The notes: a model not told the origin generated them from the sequence alone. 23,167 nt of DNA from Bacillota bacterium (GCA_023388995.1 JAEWFD010000028.1:1-23167), one strand, 5' to 3'; numbered from the stretch's first letter, positions 1 to 7,315 are shown. Program-made: numbers and translations.

Positions 1-29
1 ATAATCAATAATTGTCCTTGTAAATTCAT
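1..29 (-). CDS. Possible start of a leftward gene (partial, cut by window edge)
   Basis: On the minus strand an ATG at 29-27 is preceded by GGAGG (CCTCC at 41-45 on the plus strand), 11 bases upstream, and the frame stays open to the window edge, reading M-N-L-Q-G-Q-L-L-I. Only nine complete codons are visible, so no product can be named. The ribosome site is good but the spacing is slightly long. It could also be a chance match. Confidence 0.3.
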
Positions 30-164
30 TTCTGATGACACCTCCAGGAGATAGTCTAACAGAAATCTGTACAAATTTGGACACTTGTATTTTCGATTAT
101 TTGTACATAAACATATTACCATTTACATCTAGTTCTTAATTATAGTCTTTTTCACAATATCATT

Positions 165-353
165 ATGATGTTTGGGCAAGTAAATGAATTTTTGAAGTTT
201 ACTTTATATTTGCTATTTGGTATCGCACTATGGTTTATCCTGCACTTTCTAAAAGCACTGACTTATTTTTTTGCATTACAGCTTCGTGTTATTGATATCA
301 AGGATATGACAATAGTAGATGAGACATCTGCGAGTATAGCAGATATTGAATGA
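165..353 (+). CDS. Tiny hydrophobic membrane protein, hypothetical
   Basis: This 62-residue ORF is mostly one long hydrophobic stretch (about residues 9-40, rich in Phe, Leu and Tyr), followed by a short polar, acidic tail. It would be a single-pass or hairpin inner-membrane peptide. Two ATG codons in a row (165, 168) are possible starts, but neither has a clear ribosome site, which lowers confidence. Its stop codon lies 16 bases before the ATG of the next gene, and that gene's ribosome site sits right at the stop, so the two could be translated together. I do not recognise the family. Confidence 0.4.
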   Translation: MMFGQVNEFLKFTLYLLFGIALWFILHFLKALTYFFALQLRVIDIKDMTIVDETSASIADIE

Positions 354-369
354 TAAAAAGGAGTCAATT

Positions 370-945
370 ATGCGAAAGAAGAGAACTGCTGTAATCGTAT
401 TTTGTTTAATTGCATTAAGCTTATTTTATTATGCCACAGCAAAGAAAGAAGTTGAACTGATCGAAGCTAAAACAGTAGGCTTTGCTTCTTTTGAAGAATT
501 AGACGCTGCAAGGCCAATTATTGTAATTGGGGAAAAGATTGAGGAAGTAGATACAGAGATATTCAGATCTAAAATTAGTGGTAAGGTAGTTGGCGGATAC
601 ACAAAATCAGAGTTTTTGATTCAGAAGATACTTAAAAATGAGTATAATCCTAAAATTATTGATAATAAATCTATGCTAGTTTTAGAGAGTTCATTTGTAA
701 GCCATGAAGCAAATAAAATTTATTCTATAAACGGCTATAAGAATATGAAACGTGGTGATAAGTATTTATTATTTTTAAACAATGAAAAAGATGGATTATT
801 CGCAATACGAGGCATTACTTTTGGAAAAGTACCACTAAGTAACAATGGAATTGAGATACAAAGCATTACAAAGGAAGAAGAGGAAAGCAATAAAAGACTG
901 TTTGGTGAAATATTTAAGCAAGCAAGAGAGAAGTATGCCGAATAA
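370..945 (+). CDS. Membrane-anchored or secreted hypothetical protein
   Basis: The 191-residue product begins with a basic tip (MRKKR) and a hydrophobic segment (about residues 7-24), so it is probably exported and membrane-anchored or cleaved. No lipobox cysteine is placed for lipidation. The rest is soluble alpha/beta-looking sequence with an 'IIVIGEKIEEV' strand near residue 43 and a 'GDKYLLFLNNE' strand near residue 130. That layout recalls a broad group of Bacillota surface proteins of unknown function. ATG 370 is chosen because AAAAGGAG precedes it by 6 bases; an in-frame TTG at 346 has no such site. A strong terminator follows. The gene is visibly richer in A+T than those after position 1182. 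Confidence 0.7.
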   Translation: MRKKRTAVIVFCLIALSLFYYATAKKEVELIEAKTVGFASFEELDAARPIIVIGEKIEEVDTEIFRSKISGKVVGGYTKSEFLIQKILKNEYNPKIIDNKSMLVLESSFVSHEANKIYSINGYKNMKRGDKYLLFLNNEKDGLFAIRGITFGKVPLSNNGIEIQSITKEEEESNKRLFGEIFKQAREKYAE

Positions 946-969
946 GTTAAAACTATTTAGCAAACCAAA

Positions 970-993
970 AAAAGAACCTGTGAGGGTTCTTTT
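970..993 (+). terminator. Rho-independent terminator of the first gene pair
   Basis: AAAAGAACC (970-978) pairs with GGTTCTTTT (985-993) around a 6-base loop, and the T run is part of the stem. It lies 25 bases after the stop of the gene ending at 945. Confidence 0.8.
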
Positions 994-1004
994 CAATGCT
1001 ATGC

Positions 1005-1111
1005 TTGACTTAAGAATCAGGACAATAACGCATTCAATTACATACTTAGGGGAAATTTAGGATAACTTAAGGATAACAGTGATACAATACATGCCCATCT
1101 TCTTAAGTCAA
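1005..1111. repeat. 107-bp segment bounded by a perfect 12-bp inverted repeat
   Basis: TTGACTTAAGAA at 1005-1016 is the exact reverse complement of TTCTTAAGTCAA at 1100-1111, with 83 bases between. Inside is a near-tandem repeat, TTAGGATAAC (1057-1066) then TTAAGGATAAC (1067-1077), and further CTTAGG/CTTAAG-like words. It sits between two convergent genes and encodes nothing obvious. No clear target-site duplication flanks it, so a MITE or insertion remnant is only one possibility; a long-range RNA hairpin is another. Confidence 0.5.
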
Positions 1112-1147
1112 TGTTAGTATATCCTTGTTAGTGTGCTTTATGCAACT

Positions 1148-1168
1148 GAAACGATTGTGAATCGCTTC
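1148..1168 (-). terminator. Weak hairpin downstream of the RNA methyltransferase gene
   Basis: GAAACGATT and AATCGCTTC can pair through 9 positions (one G-T) around a 3-base loop just after the stop of the minus-strand gene at 1182. There is no clear U tract, so it may be a weak or Rho-assisted terminator or only an mRNA 3'-end hairpin. Confidence 0.3.
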
Positions 1169-1181
1169 ATATGTAACAATA

Positions 1182-1922
1182 TTATGGTTTTACAGCACGT
1201 TGTCTGGCAGTTTCAAAAGCTACGACTGCTGTAGCACTGGATGCAGTAAGTGCATTGCGAAAGGTGCTGCCATACGGAATATAGATATTCTGATCAGAAA
1301 GCTCCAGCACGGACTTAGATAATCCGCGTAACTCTCCGCCAATGGCAATACATATGCCTTGTGTTAGGTCTTGTTCATAATACGCAACAGCATCTTCTCT
1401 CATGCAGCATAGCAGTTTGATCTTTTGCTCTTTTAGCTGCTGGATGGTGTGTGCGACATCTTTGCTGACATGAATTGGGATGTATTCACTGGCCCCGGCA
1501 GATGCCTTGGCGATCGTGGATGCGGCAGTAGTCCAGTTGCGTTCTCCCACGATGATGCCATTGCAGCCGCTCGCACATAAACTGCGCAGCGCATATGCAA
1601 AGTTATAGGGATCTTCAATTCCTTCCAGCAGAACCAAAAAGGGAGTTTTGGATTCTATCAGCTGTTCCAGTGGCTGATATTGACGTTCACCTACCCATGC
1701 CGCAATGCCGCCATGAGTTGAACCTTCGCAGAGTGCATCGATTGTTTCACGATTTGTTAAGGTAACTGGAATGTTGCGGGCAGCTGCTTGATGCTTGATG
1801 AATGAGGTATCCTTATCTTTCTTTTTATGATCGACAATCAACTCATAAACAGATCTGTTGCCGCCAAGAATCGCTGCTTTTACTGAAATGGAGCCTTCTA
1901 AAATATGTTTGGTTTGATCCAT
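1182..1922 (-). CDS. TrmH/SpoU-family RNA 2'-O-methyltransferase
   Basis: This 246-residue protein is a SPOUT-class methyltransferase that would transfer a methyl group from S-adenosylmethionine to a ribose in rRNA or tRNA. Residues 1-85 form the small substrate-binding part seen in RlmB-like proteins. Residues 93-240 carry the knot motifs: motif 1 'EDPYNFAYALRSL' with Asn107 and Arg113, motif 2 'IGGELRGLS' (194-202), and motif 3 'PYGSTFRNALTASSA' (216-230). The usual Ser-Leu-Asn of motif 3 reads Phe-Arg-Asn here, a divergent form. ATG 1922 is preferred to an in-frame TTG at 1937, which would start inside the HIT gene. The start lies one base after the HIT stop, so the two genes are translationally coupled. 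The exact RNA target cannot be told from sequence. Confidence 0.85.
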   Translation of the reverse strand: MDQTKHILEGSISVKAAILGGNRSVYELIVDHKKKDKDTSFIKHQAAARNIPVTLTNRETIDALCEGSTHGGIAAWVGERQYQPLEQLIESKTPFLVLLEGIEDPYNFAYALRSLCASGCNGIIVGERNWTTAASTIAKASAGASEYIPIHVSKDVAHTIQQLKEQKIKLLCCMREDAVAYYEQDLTQGICIAIGGELRGLSKSVLELSDQNIYIPYGSTFRNALTASSATAVVAFETARQRAVKP

Positions 1923-1923
1923 A

Positions 1924-2328
1924 TTATAGTTTCTCAACCTTTAATTCATGCTGAATCTGCAAGAAGTCAATACCCTCTTGTTTCTCGAAGGAAGCATGAA
2001 AGCCATCTCCTGCTGCATAGCGGGGGATAATATGAAAATGAAAGTGCGGCACTGTTTGTCCTGCTGCTTCTTTACAATTGGTAAGAAGATTTAAACCATC
2101 GGCATTCATCGTTTTCAATGTATGCATCGCCAATTTTCGAGTTACTTGCATCATATGTCCGTATACTTCGTCATTGCAATCCAAAACATGCTCACAGTGA
2201 TGCTTCGGAATCACGACAGTGTGACCTTGGCTAACAGGGTTTATATCTAAGAATGCAAGTACCTTGTCATCCTCGTAGACTTTATAGCTGGGAATTGTTC
2301 CTTCTGAAATCTTACAAAAAATACACAT
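1924..2328 (-). CDS. HIT (histidine triad) family nucleotide-binding protein
   Basis: This 134-residue protein has the complete family layout: an N-terminal CxxC (Cys2, Cys5) typical of zinc-binding HIT proteins, the 'VIPKHH' strand near residue 40, and the triad 'HFHFHII' with His95, His97 and His99 near the C-terminus. HIT (Hint-type) enzymes hydrolyse adenosine phosphoramidates or related nucleotide conjugates in the cytosol. The start ATG has AGAGAGG eight bases upstream and a consensus TATAAT further upstream. It is the first gene of a two-gene operon with the RNA methyltransferase. Family assignment is secure; the physiological substrate is not known. Confidence 0.93.
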   Translation of the reverse strand: MCIFCKISEGTIPSYKVYEDDKVLAFLDINPVSQGHTVVIPKHHCEHVLDCNDEVYGHMMQVTRKLAMHTLKTMNADGLNLLTNCKEAAGQTVPHFHFHIIPRYAAGDGFHASFEKQEGIDFLQIQHELKVEKL

Positions 2329-2353
2329 ACTAAAACCTCTCTTTCGTAACGTT

Positions 2354-2359
2354 ATTATA
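2354..2359 (-). promoter_or_regulatory. -10 box of the HIT-methyltransferase operon
   Basis: The minus strand carries a perfect TATAAT ending 25 bases upstream of the HIT start. The -35 region overlaps the terminator of the peptidase gene upstream and shows only a weak TTGGGC with a long spacer. Confidence 0.5.
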
Positions 2360-2363
2360 CAGT

Positions 2364-2382
2364 AAAAAAAGGGCAGCTGCCC
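2364..2382 (-). terminator. Terminator of the S9 peptidase gene
   Basis: On the minus strand the perfect palindrome GGGCAGCTGCCC is followed by seven T residues, directly after the peptidase stop at 2387-2389. Confidence 0.8.
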
Positions 2383-2386
2383 AATT

Positions 2387-4366
2387 TTACTTCAAATATT
2401 TCTCAAACCAGTTTGTCATTTCTTCCAAGCGGCGAATGCGGTGCTTCGGTTGTCCGCTGCGGCTGAGTTCGTGATTTTCTTTTCGGAACATGCATAACCG
2501 TGTTTCTACTCCATGATATTTCAAGGAAGTAAACATCTGCAGACCCTCTACAAGCCAGCAGCGGTAGTCTTCCTCACTATGGATGAATAAGGTTGGTGTT
2601 TTCACTTTGTCCGCATATTTCATCGGAGAATGCCACCACATCTTATCCACATTTTCCCATGGATCAGCTTGTTGCTGGTCGGTATTGAAATAGTATCCGA
2701 TATCAGTGGTACCAAACTTGCTGATCCAGTTGGCAATACTGCGCTGACTAGCTGCACATGCAAAGCGATCCGTATGGCCAATGATCCAGTTTGTCATGAA
2801 TCCACCGTAACTGCCCCCGGTTACACCCAGTCGTTTTGCATCAATCTGCGGGAATCTGTCTAGTACGACATCAGTGAACTTCATGAGATCATCATAGTCA
2901 ACAGTACCGTACTTGCCGCGAATATCCATAAAGGCATTGCCTCGGCCGTCACTGCCGGTTGGATTGGTGAAGAAGACAAAATAGCCAAGGTTGGCCCAGA
3001 CTTGCATCTCATGATAAAAGATAGTGCCATATACGGTTTTGGGACCACCATGAATATCCAGGATAGCTGGATAGGAGTTTGCAGGATTATAGTCTTTTGG
3101 TCTCAGGACATAACCATCGAAGGATACACCATTGTTTTCAAAGGTAATCAGTTCCGGATCTGCAATATACTTTCCATCTAAAATTGCTTGATTGAATGCA
3201 GATACAGGCTGCAGCTTTTCGCCAGTTACTTCATAGAGTTCCTGCAATTGATTGTTGTGCATGGCGGTCACATAAGTGTGGTCTTTAGTGACGATGAAAT
3301 CATCTACACTTCCTGCAAAGGTAGTTGCTTTTTGAATAGTACCGGAAGCATCCAATACTTTCAAATAAGAATCATGATCTTCTGTACTGATAAAGTAGGC
3401 TTTGTTTTCAAAGATGCGAAGGGTGGTTGAACCGCCATAACGGCAATCGCTGCCAACAGTATTTCCTAAGCCTAGGTCATGGCTTGCCAAGAAAGAAAGA
3501 TTGCCATCCTGATAGAAGTAGAAATCACCATTGGTATTCATCCCGGCTGCTTTCATATCAGTCAGGTTAACTAAGATACCTGCATTAAAATATTTGGCGG
3601 TGCGAACGGCATAAGAAGATGTGTCAAGAAGTACTGTATGTGTTTTGGTTGTGATATCATATTCCGTTAGTCCCTTTGTCAAGTCCCGTTTGCCAACCAT
3701 TGGTTCTTGAAGATACAAAATTCTAGTCTCCGTACAATCAACGATATAACAATGATCAGTCTCATTGCTTAACAAGGTAAGTTCATCTTGCTTGATATCA
3801 TATAGGTATAAGCGGGAACGCTTGCTTCTGGTAAATCCGGAACCATTGCTCCAAAAGGGAATTTCATCCAAGACTTCATAATCTTTCTCTTCTTGGAACT
3901 TCTTGTAATACTGTGTTTTTTCTTCGGGAGTCATGCTATGAACATCAGGATCTAAATGATGTTCCCACACTGTCAAAGCAAGCCGGTTTTCACTCATTAC
4001 TTCAAAGGAAGTGACTGTTTTTTTCAGCCTGAAGGCTTCTGTTGCCTCGCCGCCATCTACCCCGATTTGATAGAAGATAGTCCAGGGTTCTCCTTTCTCC
4101 ACAAGCTCCTGTATTTTTTTATCTCTGCTGCTGGTGAACAACACAGTTGTATCATTCAGCCATTTAGCACTTTTCTCTTTGTTGAGTGCGGTCAGCTGCC
4201 GGATTTGCTTCGATGCAAGATTCAGTTGATAAATGTTGGATGAATAGGAATTGTCCTCTAAGTTGGCATTTGTTTTGGTGAATGTCGCAAAGGTTCCGCT
4301 TGGATTACTCTCCAAATTACTAAGGTAGGTATACTCAATAAAATCTTTTAATGCAAGTTGATTCAT
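2387..4366 (-). CDS. S9 family peptidase (prolyl oligopeptidase / acylaminoacyl peptidase type)
   Basis: The 659-residue protein has an N-terminal beta-propeller-like half (about 1-405) and a C-terminal alpha/beta hydrolase domain (about 410-659). The hydrolase shows the oxyanion loop 'HGGP' (439-442), the nucleophile elbow 'GGSYGG' with Ser519, the acid in 'HSEEDYRC' (Asp600) and the base in 'ENHELSRSG' (His632), so the catalytic triad is complete. Such enzymes trim short peptides or acylated peptides; no signal peptide is seen, so it is cytosolic. ATG 4366 is chosen because AAGAAGG lies 8 bases upstream. An in-frame ATG at 4402 overlaps the likely promoter and has no ribosome site. The gene is flanked by terminators and appears to be its own unit. 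Confidence 0.9.
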   Translation of the reverse strand: MNQLALKDFIEYTYLSNLESNPSGTFATFTKTNANLEDNSYSSNIYQLNLASKQIRQLTALNKEKSAKWLNDTTVLFTSSRDKKIQELVEKGEPWTIFYQIGVDGGEATEAFRLKKTVTSFEVMSENRLALTVWEHHLDPDVHSMTPEEKTQYYKKFQEEKDYEVLDEIPFWSNGSGFTRSKRSRLYLYDIKQDELTLLSNETDHCYIVDCTETRILYLQEPMVGKRDLTKGLTEYDITTKTHTVLLDTSSYAVRTAKYFNAGILVNLTDMKAAGMNTNGDFYFYQDGNLSFLASHDLGLGNTVGSDCRYGGSTTLRIFENKAYFISTEDHDSYLKVLDASGTIQKATTFAGSVDDFIVTKDHTYVTAMHNNQLQELYEVTGEKLQPVSAFNQAILDGKYIADPELITFENNGVSFDGYVLRPKDYNPANSYPAILDIHGGPKTVYGTIFYHEMQVWANLGYFVFFTNPTGSDGRGNAFMDIRGKYGTVDYDDLMKFTDVVLDRFPQIDAKRLGVTGGSYGGFMTNWIIGHTDRFACAASQRSIANWISKFGTTDIGYYFNTDQQQADPWENVDKMWWHSPMKYADKVKTPTLFIHSEEDYRCWLVEGLQMFTSLKYHGVETRLCMFRKENHELSRSGQPKHRIRRLEEMTNWFEKYLK

Positions 4367-4392
4367 TCTTTGACCTTCTTTCTTTGTTTCGT

Positions 4393-4421
4393 ACTGTACC
4401 ATGAATCATCCGCTGATGCAA
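4393..4421 (-). promoter_or_regulatory. Probable promoter of the S9 peptidase gene
   Basis: The minus strand has TTGCAT (4421-4416), a 17-base spacer and TACAGT (4398-4393) preceded by TGG, an extended -10. Transcription would begin near 4386, which supports ATG 4366 rather than ATG 4402 as the start. Confidence 0.4.
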
Positions 4422-4425
4422 TAAA

Positions 4426-4447
4426 AAAAGCGATGGGAATCGCTTTT
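4426..4447 (-). terminator. Terminator of the foldase operon
   Basis: AAAAGCGAT (4426-4434) pairs with ATCGCTTTT (4439-4447) around a GGGA loop, with more T residues beyond on the minus strand. It overlaps the stop codon of the lipoprotein gene. Confidence 0.85.
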
Positions 4448-5306
4448 AGTCGAAAATTAAATCTGGTGCAGTTTGTTTCAATTGGTTGTAGATAGATTTG
4501 TCGTAAAGCTTGAAGCCAGCTTCTTTCAGGAAGTGACGTGTTGCTTCATCGGAAATAGAAGTATTGTTTGCCAGTGCTTCAATTGCTTCAGCCTTGAATT
4601 TTTCAGGGTCTCCTTCAATGACATTTACCAAATAGAATTTGCCTTTTTCACCTTCGATAATTTCTTTGTATAACGTAGGGCTTGTTGTATTCAAAATCTT
4701 ATTCAATACCACAGGGTCCAAACTGGAACCCGAAGTCAGAATTTCTTCTTTGCCATAGAAGCTGGTAGAACCGAATTCTTTCCCGACAACACTGTATGCT
4801 TCGCCCGCATTGATTTTGTCAGAAGCTGTTTTTGCTTTATCTTTGTCAGCAATTTCAATTACTTGTACTTTTCTTGGTTTTTGCGTCAAGGCCAAGGTAT
4901 CGAATTTTGTTTCGATATATTTTGCCACTAGTTTCGCATTGCGTGCATTGTACAGCACAACTTCTTCATAATATGCTTCTTCGGTATCGTAACCATATCC
5001 TTTGATGAAAGATGCGAATTCATCGCCAAGAGCACTCTTCAGATTTTTCAAGTTCTCTTTCGCTTCTTCTTCCAGCTCAGCAGTTCTTTCAATGTTTTGC
5101 TCAGTAATATGATTCATCACAGCATCCAGTGTTTGATTTGCACCATCATTTGCAACCAGGAAGCCATAGAGTTGTGATTTCTTCACTTCTACATTCCCGA
5201 TTGTCATTACGACAGCATTGCTGTCACTTACTTTTGTGTATTTGTCGCTGCAGCCTGTTAGAACTACGAGGAGTAAAAGGGCAGCCAATAGCGTTTTATA
5301 GTTCAT
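4446..5306 (-). CDS. PrsA-like lipoprotein with degenerate parvulin domain
   Basis: This 286-residue lipoprotein has a classic signal peptide and lipobox, Leu-Thr-Gly-Cys with Cys19 as the lipidated residue, so it should be anchored on the outer face of the cell membrane. Residues about 30-135 resemble the helical SurA/PrsA N-terminal chaperone region. Residues about 145-232 align loosely with a parvulin peptidyl-prolyl isomerase ('VQVIEIADKDKAKTASDKIN', ending 'GKFYLVNVIEG'), but the RHILV start and the GG-DLG and GWHII motifs are absent, so isomerase activity is doubtful. ATG 5306 is used because GGAG lies 9 bases upstream; an ATG at 5315 abuts that site. It begins 12 bases after the upstream foldase gene and shares its promoter. 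It probably helps fold exported proteins. Confidence 0.75.
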   Translation of the reverse strand: MNYKTLLAALLLLVVLTGCSDKYTKVSDSNAVVMTIGNVEVKKSQLYGFLVANDGANQTLDAVMNHITEQNIERTAELEEEAKENLKNLKSALGDEFASFIKGYGYDTEEAYYEEVVLYNARNAKLVAKYIETKFDTLALTQKPRKVQVIEIADKDKAKTASDKINAGEAYSVVGKEFGSTSFYGKEEILTSGSSLDPVVLNKILNTTSPTLYKEIIEGEKGKFYLVNVIEGDPEKFKAEAIEALANNTSISDEATRHFLKEAGFKLYDKSIYNQLKQTAPDLIFD

Positions 5307-5318
5307 GTTCACCATCTC

Positions 5319-6308
5319 CTAGTTCGTTTCTTCTTCTTTTTCAATCCGCATGAAGTCTTCCAATTTTGCTTGGATTTTTTCATCCGCAAACTTAATATCC
5401 AGTTTGGAAGCAGCTTCTTCAATTACACGCAGTGTTAATTCTGCATTTTCTTCTTTAAATGCTGCCAGTACATCGGCATCTTTCATTAATTCATCAAAGC
5501 GTGCTTCTGTTACGTTGATAATATGCCAGCCATACTGGGTTTTGATCCATGCGCTGGTTTCTCCATGTTGAAGTGCCAAGGCAGTTGTCAAGAATGGCTC
5601 AACAAAGCTGGTATCCTCAGTAACAAGCCCAAGATCACCACCGGCAGAAGCACTGCCGTCATCGGAGAATTCTTTCGCAACATCACCGAAGTCTTTTCCT
5701 TGTGCCAATGCCTTTTTTGCATCTTCCAGTTTTTGTGCTTCTTCTGTTGTAGGCTTATCTGGATTTTCCATTTTCACTAAAATGTGGCGTACCCGGCGCG
5801 GATTCTTTTCTTCAATAAATGGTTTTAATGTTGTATCAGCGTGATTGGTGATATACGCGCTTGTTAATTCTTCCAGCATTAGATAATGCAAGAAATAAGT
5901 CTTCAGGTCAGCTTCTCCGTTCAGACCAACTCCAGCCAATGCAGCATCTAATGTTTGCTTGTATGTATCACCATATTGTGATTTGAACTGTTCGATCAAC
6001 TGCTCAGCTTGCAGCTTTGCACTTGTCTGCATATCCTGATCAGGTGTGAAGCTTGCTGCCACAACAGCACGCTCATAGAATAAGTACAACGCGTACCCTC
6101 CATACTGACCCGACATCATTTTGTCATAAGCATCATCTGCCAAAAAATCATATCCTTTGATGGACGCAATCACATCTTTGCCGCCAACTGTTTTACCTGC
6201 AACTTTTCCTTTATTGGAATCATATGCGAAGTAACCAATAGCACCGACAAACAGTGTTGCGATCACAATTAAAATGCCATATTTTTTTAATACATCCTTG
6301 ATATTCAT
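5319..6308 (-). CDS. prsA: Membrane-anchored parvulin-type peptidyl-prolyl isomerase (PrsA-like foldase)
   Basis: The 329-residue protein starts with a single membrane anchor (about residues 10-28) without a lipobox, then a helical chaperone region (about 50-165). A complete parvulin domain follows (about 172-268): 'RRVRHILVK', 'FSDDGSASAGGDLG', and 'TQYGWHII'. It should catalyse prolyl cis-trans isomerisation of proteins emerging from the Sec translocon. PrsA is usually a lipoprotein, so the uncleaved-looking anchor is a variation; the symbol marks family rather than strict orthology. AAGGAAGGAGATAACA gives a strong ribosome site. A near-consensus sigma-A promoter lies upstream and the degenerate paralogue follows 12 bases downstream. 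Confidence 0.85.
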   Translation of the reverse strand: MNIKDVLKKYGILIVIATLFVGAIGYFAYDSNKGKVAGKTVGGKDVIASIKGYDFLADDAYDKMMSGQYGGYALYLFYERAVVAASFTPDQDMQTSAKLQAEQLIEQFKSQYGDTYKQTLDAALAGVGLNGEADLKTYFLHYLMLEELTSAYITNHADTTLKPFIEEKNPRRVRHILVKMENPDKPTTEEAQKLEDAKKALAQGKDFGDVAKEFSDDGSASAGGDLGLVTEDTSFVEPFLTTALALQHGETSAWIKTQYGWHIINVTEARFDELMKDADVLAAFKEENAELTLRVIEEAASKLDIKFADEKIQAKLEDFMRIEKEEETN

Positions 6309-6343
6309 TGTTATCTCCTTCCTTTGGATGGAACATCTAGAAT

Positions 6344-6372
6344 ATTATAGGTTATTTCCCTATTTTTTGCAA
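6344..6372 (-). promoter_or_regulatory. Sigma-A promoter of the foldase operon
   Basis: The minus strand reads TTGCAA, exactly 17 bases, then TATAAT. It lies 36 bases upstream of the first foldase ATG. Confidence 0.8.
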
Positions 6373-6441
6373 TGTTTAGGTATTTGTACACGAAGTATTT
6401 TATATCAGGCATAAATTAAGAGTGACAAAGGAGGTCAATAT

Positions 6442-6537
6442 ATGCCAAACACTTGCGGATGCCAAGGCGGATCTGGATTTGTTGTATGCTTAGTACTCTT
6501 TATCCTATTAGTAATCATTGGTTGCATTTGCTTCTAG
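6442..6537 (+). CDS. 31-residue YjcZ-like tiny membrane protein
   Basis: An ATG with a near-perfect ribosome site (AAAGGAGG, about 7 bases upstream) opens a 31-codon ORF. The peptide has a polar N-terminus with CGC and GG, then the hydrophobic core 'FVVCLVLFILLVIIGCICF'. The core closely follows the pattern of Bacillus YjcZ-type tiny proteins (Gly/Cys/Tyr-rich head, then a LIVVLFILLIIVG-like core), which are linked to spores. Five cysteines in 31 residues is unusual. A strong terminator 15 bases after the stop makes it a self-contained unit. It would be a single-pass membrane peptide. Family resemblance is by pattern only; the ribosome site and terminator make the gene itself likely. Confidence 0.75.
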   Translation: MPNTCGCQGGSGFVVCLVLFILLVIIGCICF

Positions 6538-6551
6538 ATGCATAAAACAAT

Positions 6552-6578
6552 AAAAAAAGCCATGTCTTGGCTTTTTTT
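6552..6578 (+). terminator. Terminator after the tiny membrane protein
   Basis: AAAAAAAGCCA (6552-6562) pairs with TGGCTTTTTTT (6568-6578) around a 5-base loop, with a seven-T run; 11 bp stem. Confidence 0.9.
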
Positions 6579-6607
6579 ATTTGGGAAGATGTGTTGCACC
6601 GGAAATG

Positions 6608-6616
6608 TGGTATAAT
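6608..6616 (+). promoter_or_regulatory. Extended -10 promoter of the two-component operon
   Basis: TGG followed by a perfect TATAAT (6611-6616) forms an extended -10 element 24 bases upstream of the regulator ATG. No good -35 box lies 17 bases upstream. Confidence 0.6.
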
Positions 6617-6640
6617 AACAAAAATGGAGGTTTGGTCGGT

Positions 6641-7315
6641 ATGAACAAAATCTTGATTGTAGATGATGAGGCAAGAATCCGCGACATTATCAAAACCTAT
6701 CTGGAGTTCGATGCTTTTCGTGTCGAAGAAGCAGAGAATGGGCAAATAGCCTTGGAGATGATTCTGGACCAAGACTATGATTGCGTGGTGCTGGATGTCA
6801 TGATGCCCGTCATGGATGGGTTTAAGGCGTTGCAGAAGATTCGGGAACTGAAGCCGCAGCTGCCGGTTTTGATGCTGACAGCCAAAGGTGAAGAATACGA
6901 TCGTTTGGAAGGCTTTGACAAAGGTGCTGATGATTACGTCGTCAAACCTTTCTCGCCAAAGGAAATTGTGGCCCGCATCAAGCTGCTTGTTCGCAAGTAT
7001 CAGGTGGTGAAGCCATCAGCAGAAGAGAACGTCTTGAAATTTTCCGGCATTGAAGTGGATGAACCGGCACGCACCATTTCTATTGATGGCAGTAAAATCC
7101 AAACAACTCCCAAAGAATTTGAACTTTTGGTCTTTTTCTTGCGCAACCGCAATCTGGCATTGTCCCGGGAACAGCTGCTGAATGCAGTGTGGACCAACGG
7201 TGACAGCGATGACCGCACCGTTGATGCGCATATTAAGATGCTGCGTAAAAATATTGCTCCCTACAGCAAGCATATTGTGACTGTATGGGGTGTTGGATAT
7301 AAATTTGAGGAATAG
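6641..7315 (+). CDS. OmpR/PhoB-family response regulator
   Basis: The 224-residue protein has a receiver domain (1-118) with acidic pocket Asp8-Asp9, phospho-acceptor Asp52 ('VVLDVMMPVMDG'), Thr80 and Lys102 ('VKPF'), and a winged-helix DNA-binding domain (about 128-224) with the 'TPKEFELL', 'DDRTVDAHIKMLRKN' and 'VWGVGYKFE' features of the OmpR class. It would be phosphorylated by the kinase encoded three bases downstream and bind DNA as a dimer. ATG 6641 has GGAGG 10 bases upstream, and the promoter's -10 box ends at 6616, so the longer in-frame reading from 6581 cannot be the mRNA start. The signal and regulon are unknown. Confidence 0.95.
   Translation: MNKILIVDDEARIRDIIKTYLEFDAFRVEEAENGQIALEMILDQDYDCVVLDVMMPVMDGFKALQKIRELKPQLPVLMLTAKGEEYDRLEGFDKGADDYVVKPFSPKEIVARIKLLVRKYQVVKPSAEENVLKFSGIEVDEPARTISIDGSKIQTTPKEFELLVFFLRNRNLALSREQLLNAVWTNGDSDDRTVDAHIKMLRKNIAPYSKHIVTVWGVGYKFEE

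Noticed and set aside
845..1060. 71-codon frame overlapping the end of the anchored protein gene
   Set aside because: It overlaps the real gene in another frame and runs through the terminator.
1923..1937. TTG start for the RNA methyltransferase inside the HIT gene
   Set aside because: The ribosome-site-like AAAGG abuts the TTG; the ATG at 1922 directly after the HIT stop is more likely.
4367..4402. Earlier ATG for the S9 peptidase
   Set aside because: No ribosome site, and it lies upstream of the predicted transcription start.
6581..6640. Longer N-terminus for the response regulator
   Set aside because: It spans the -10 box, and the receiver domain begins exactly at ATG 6641.
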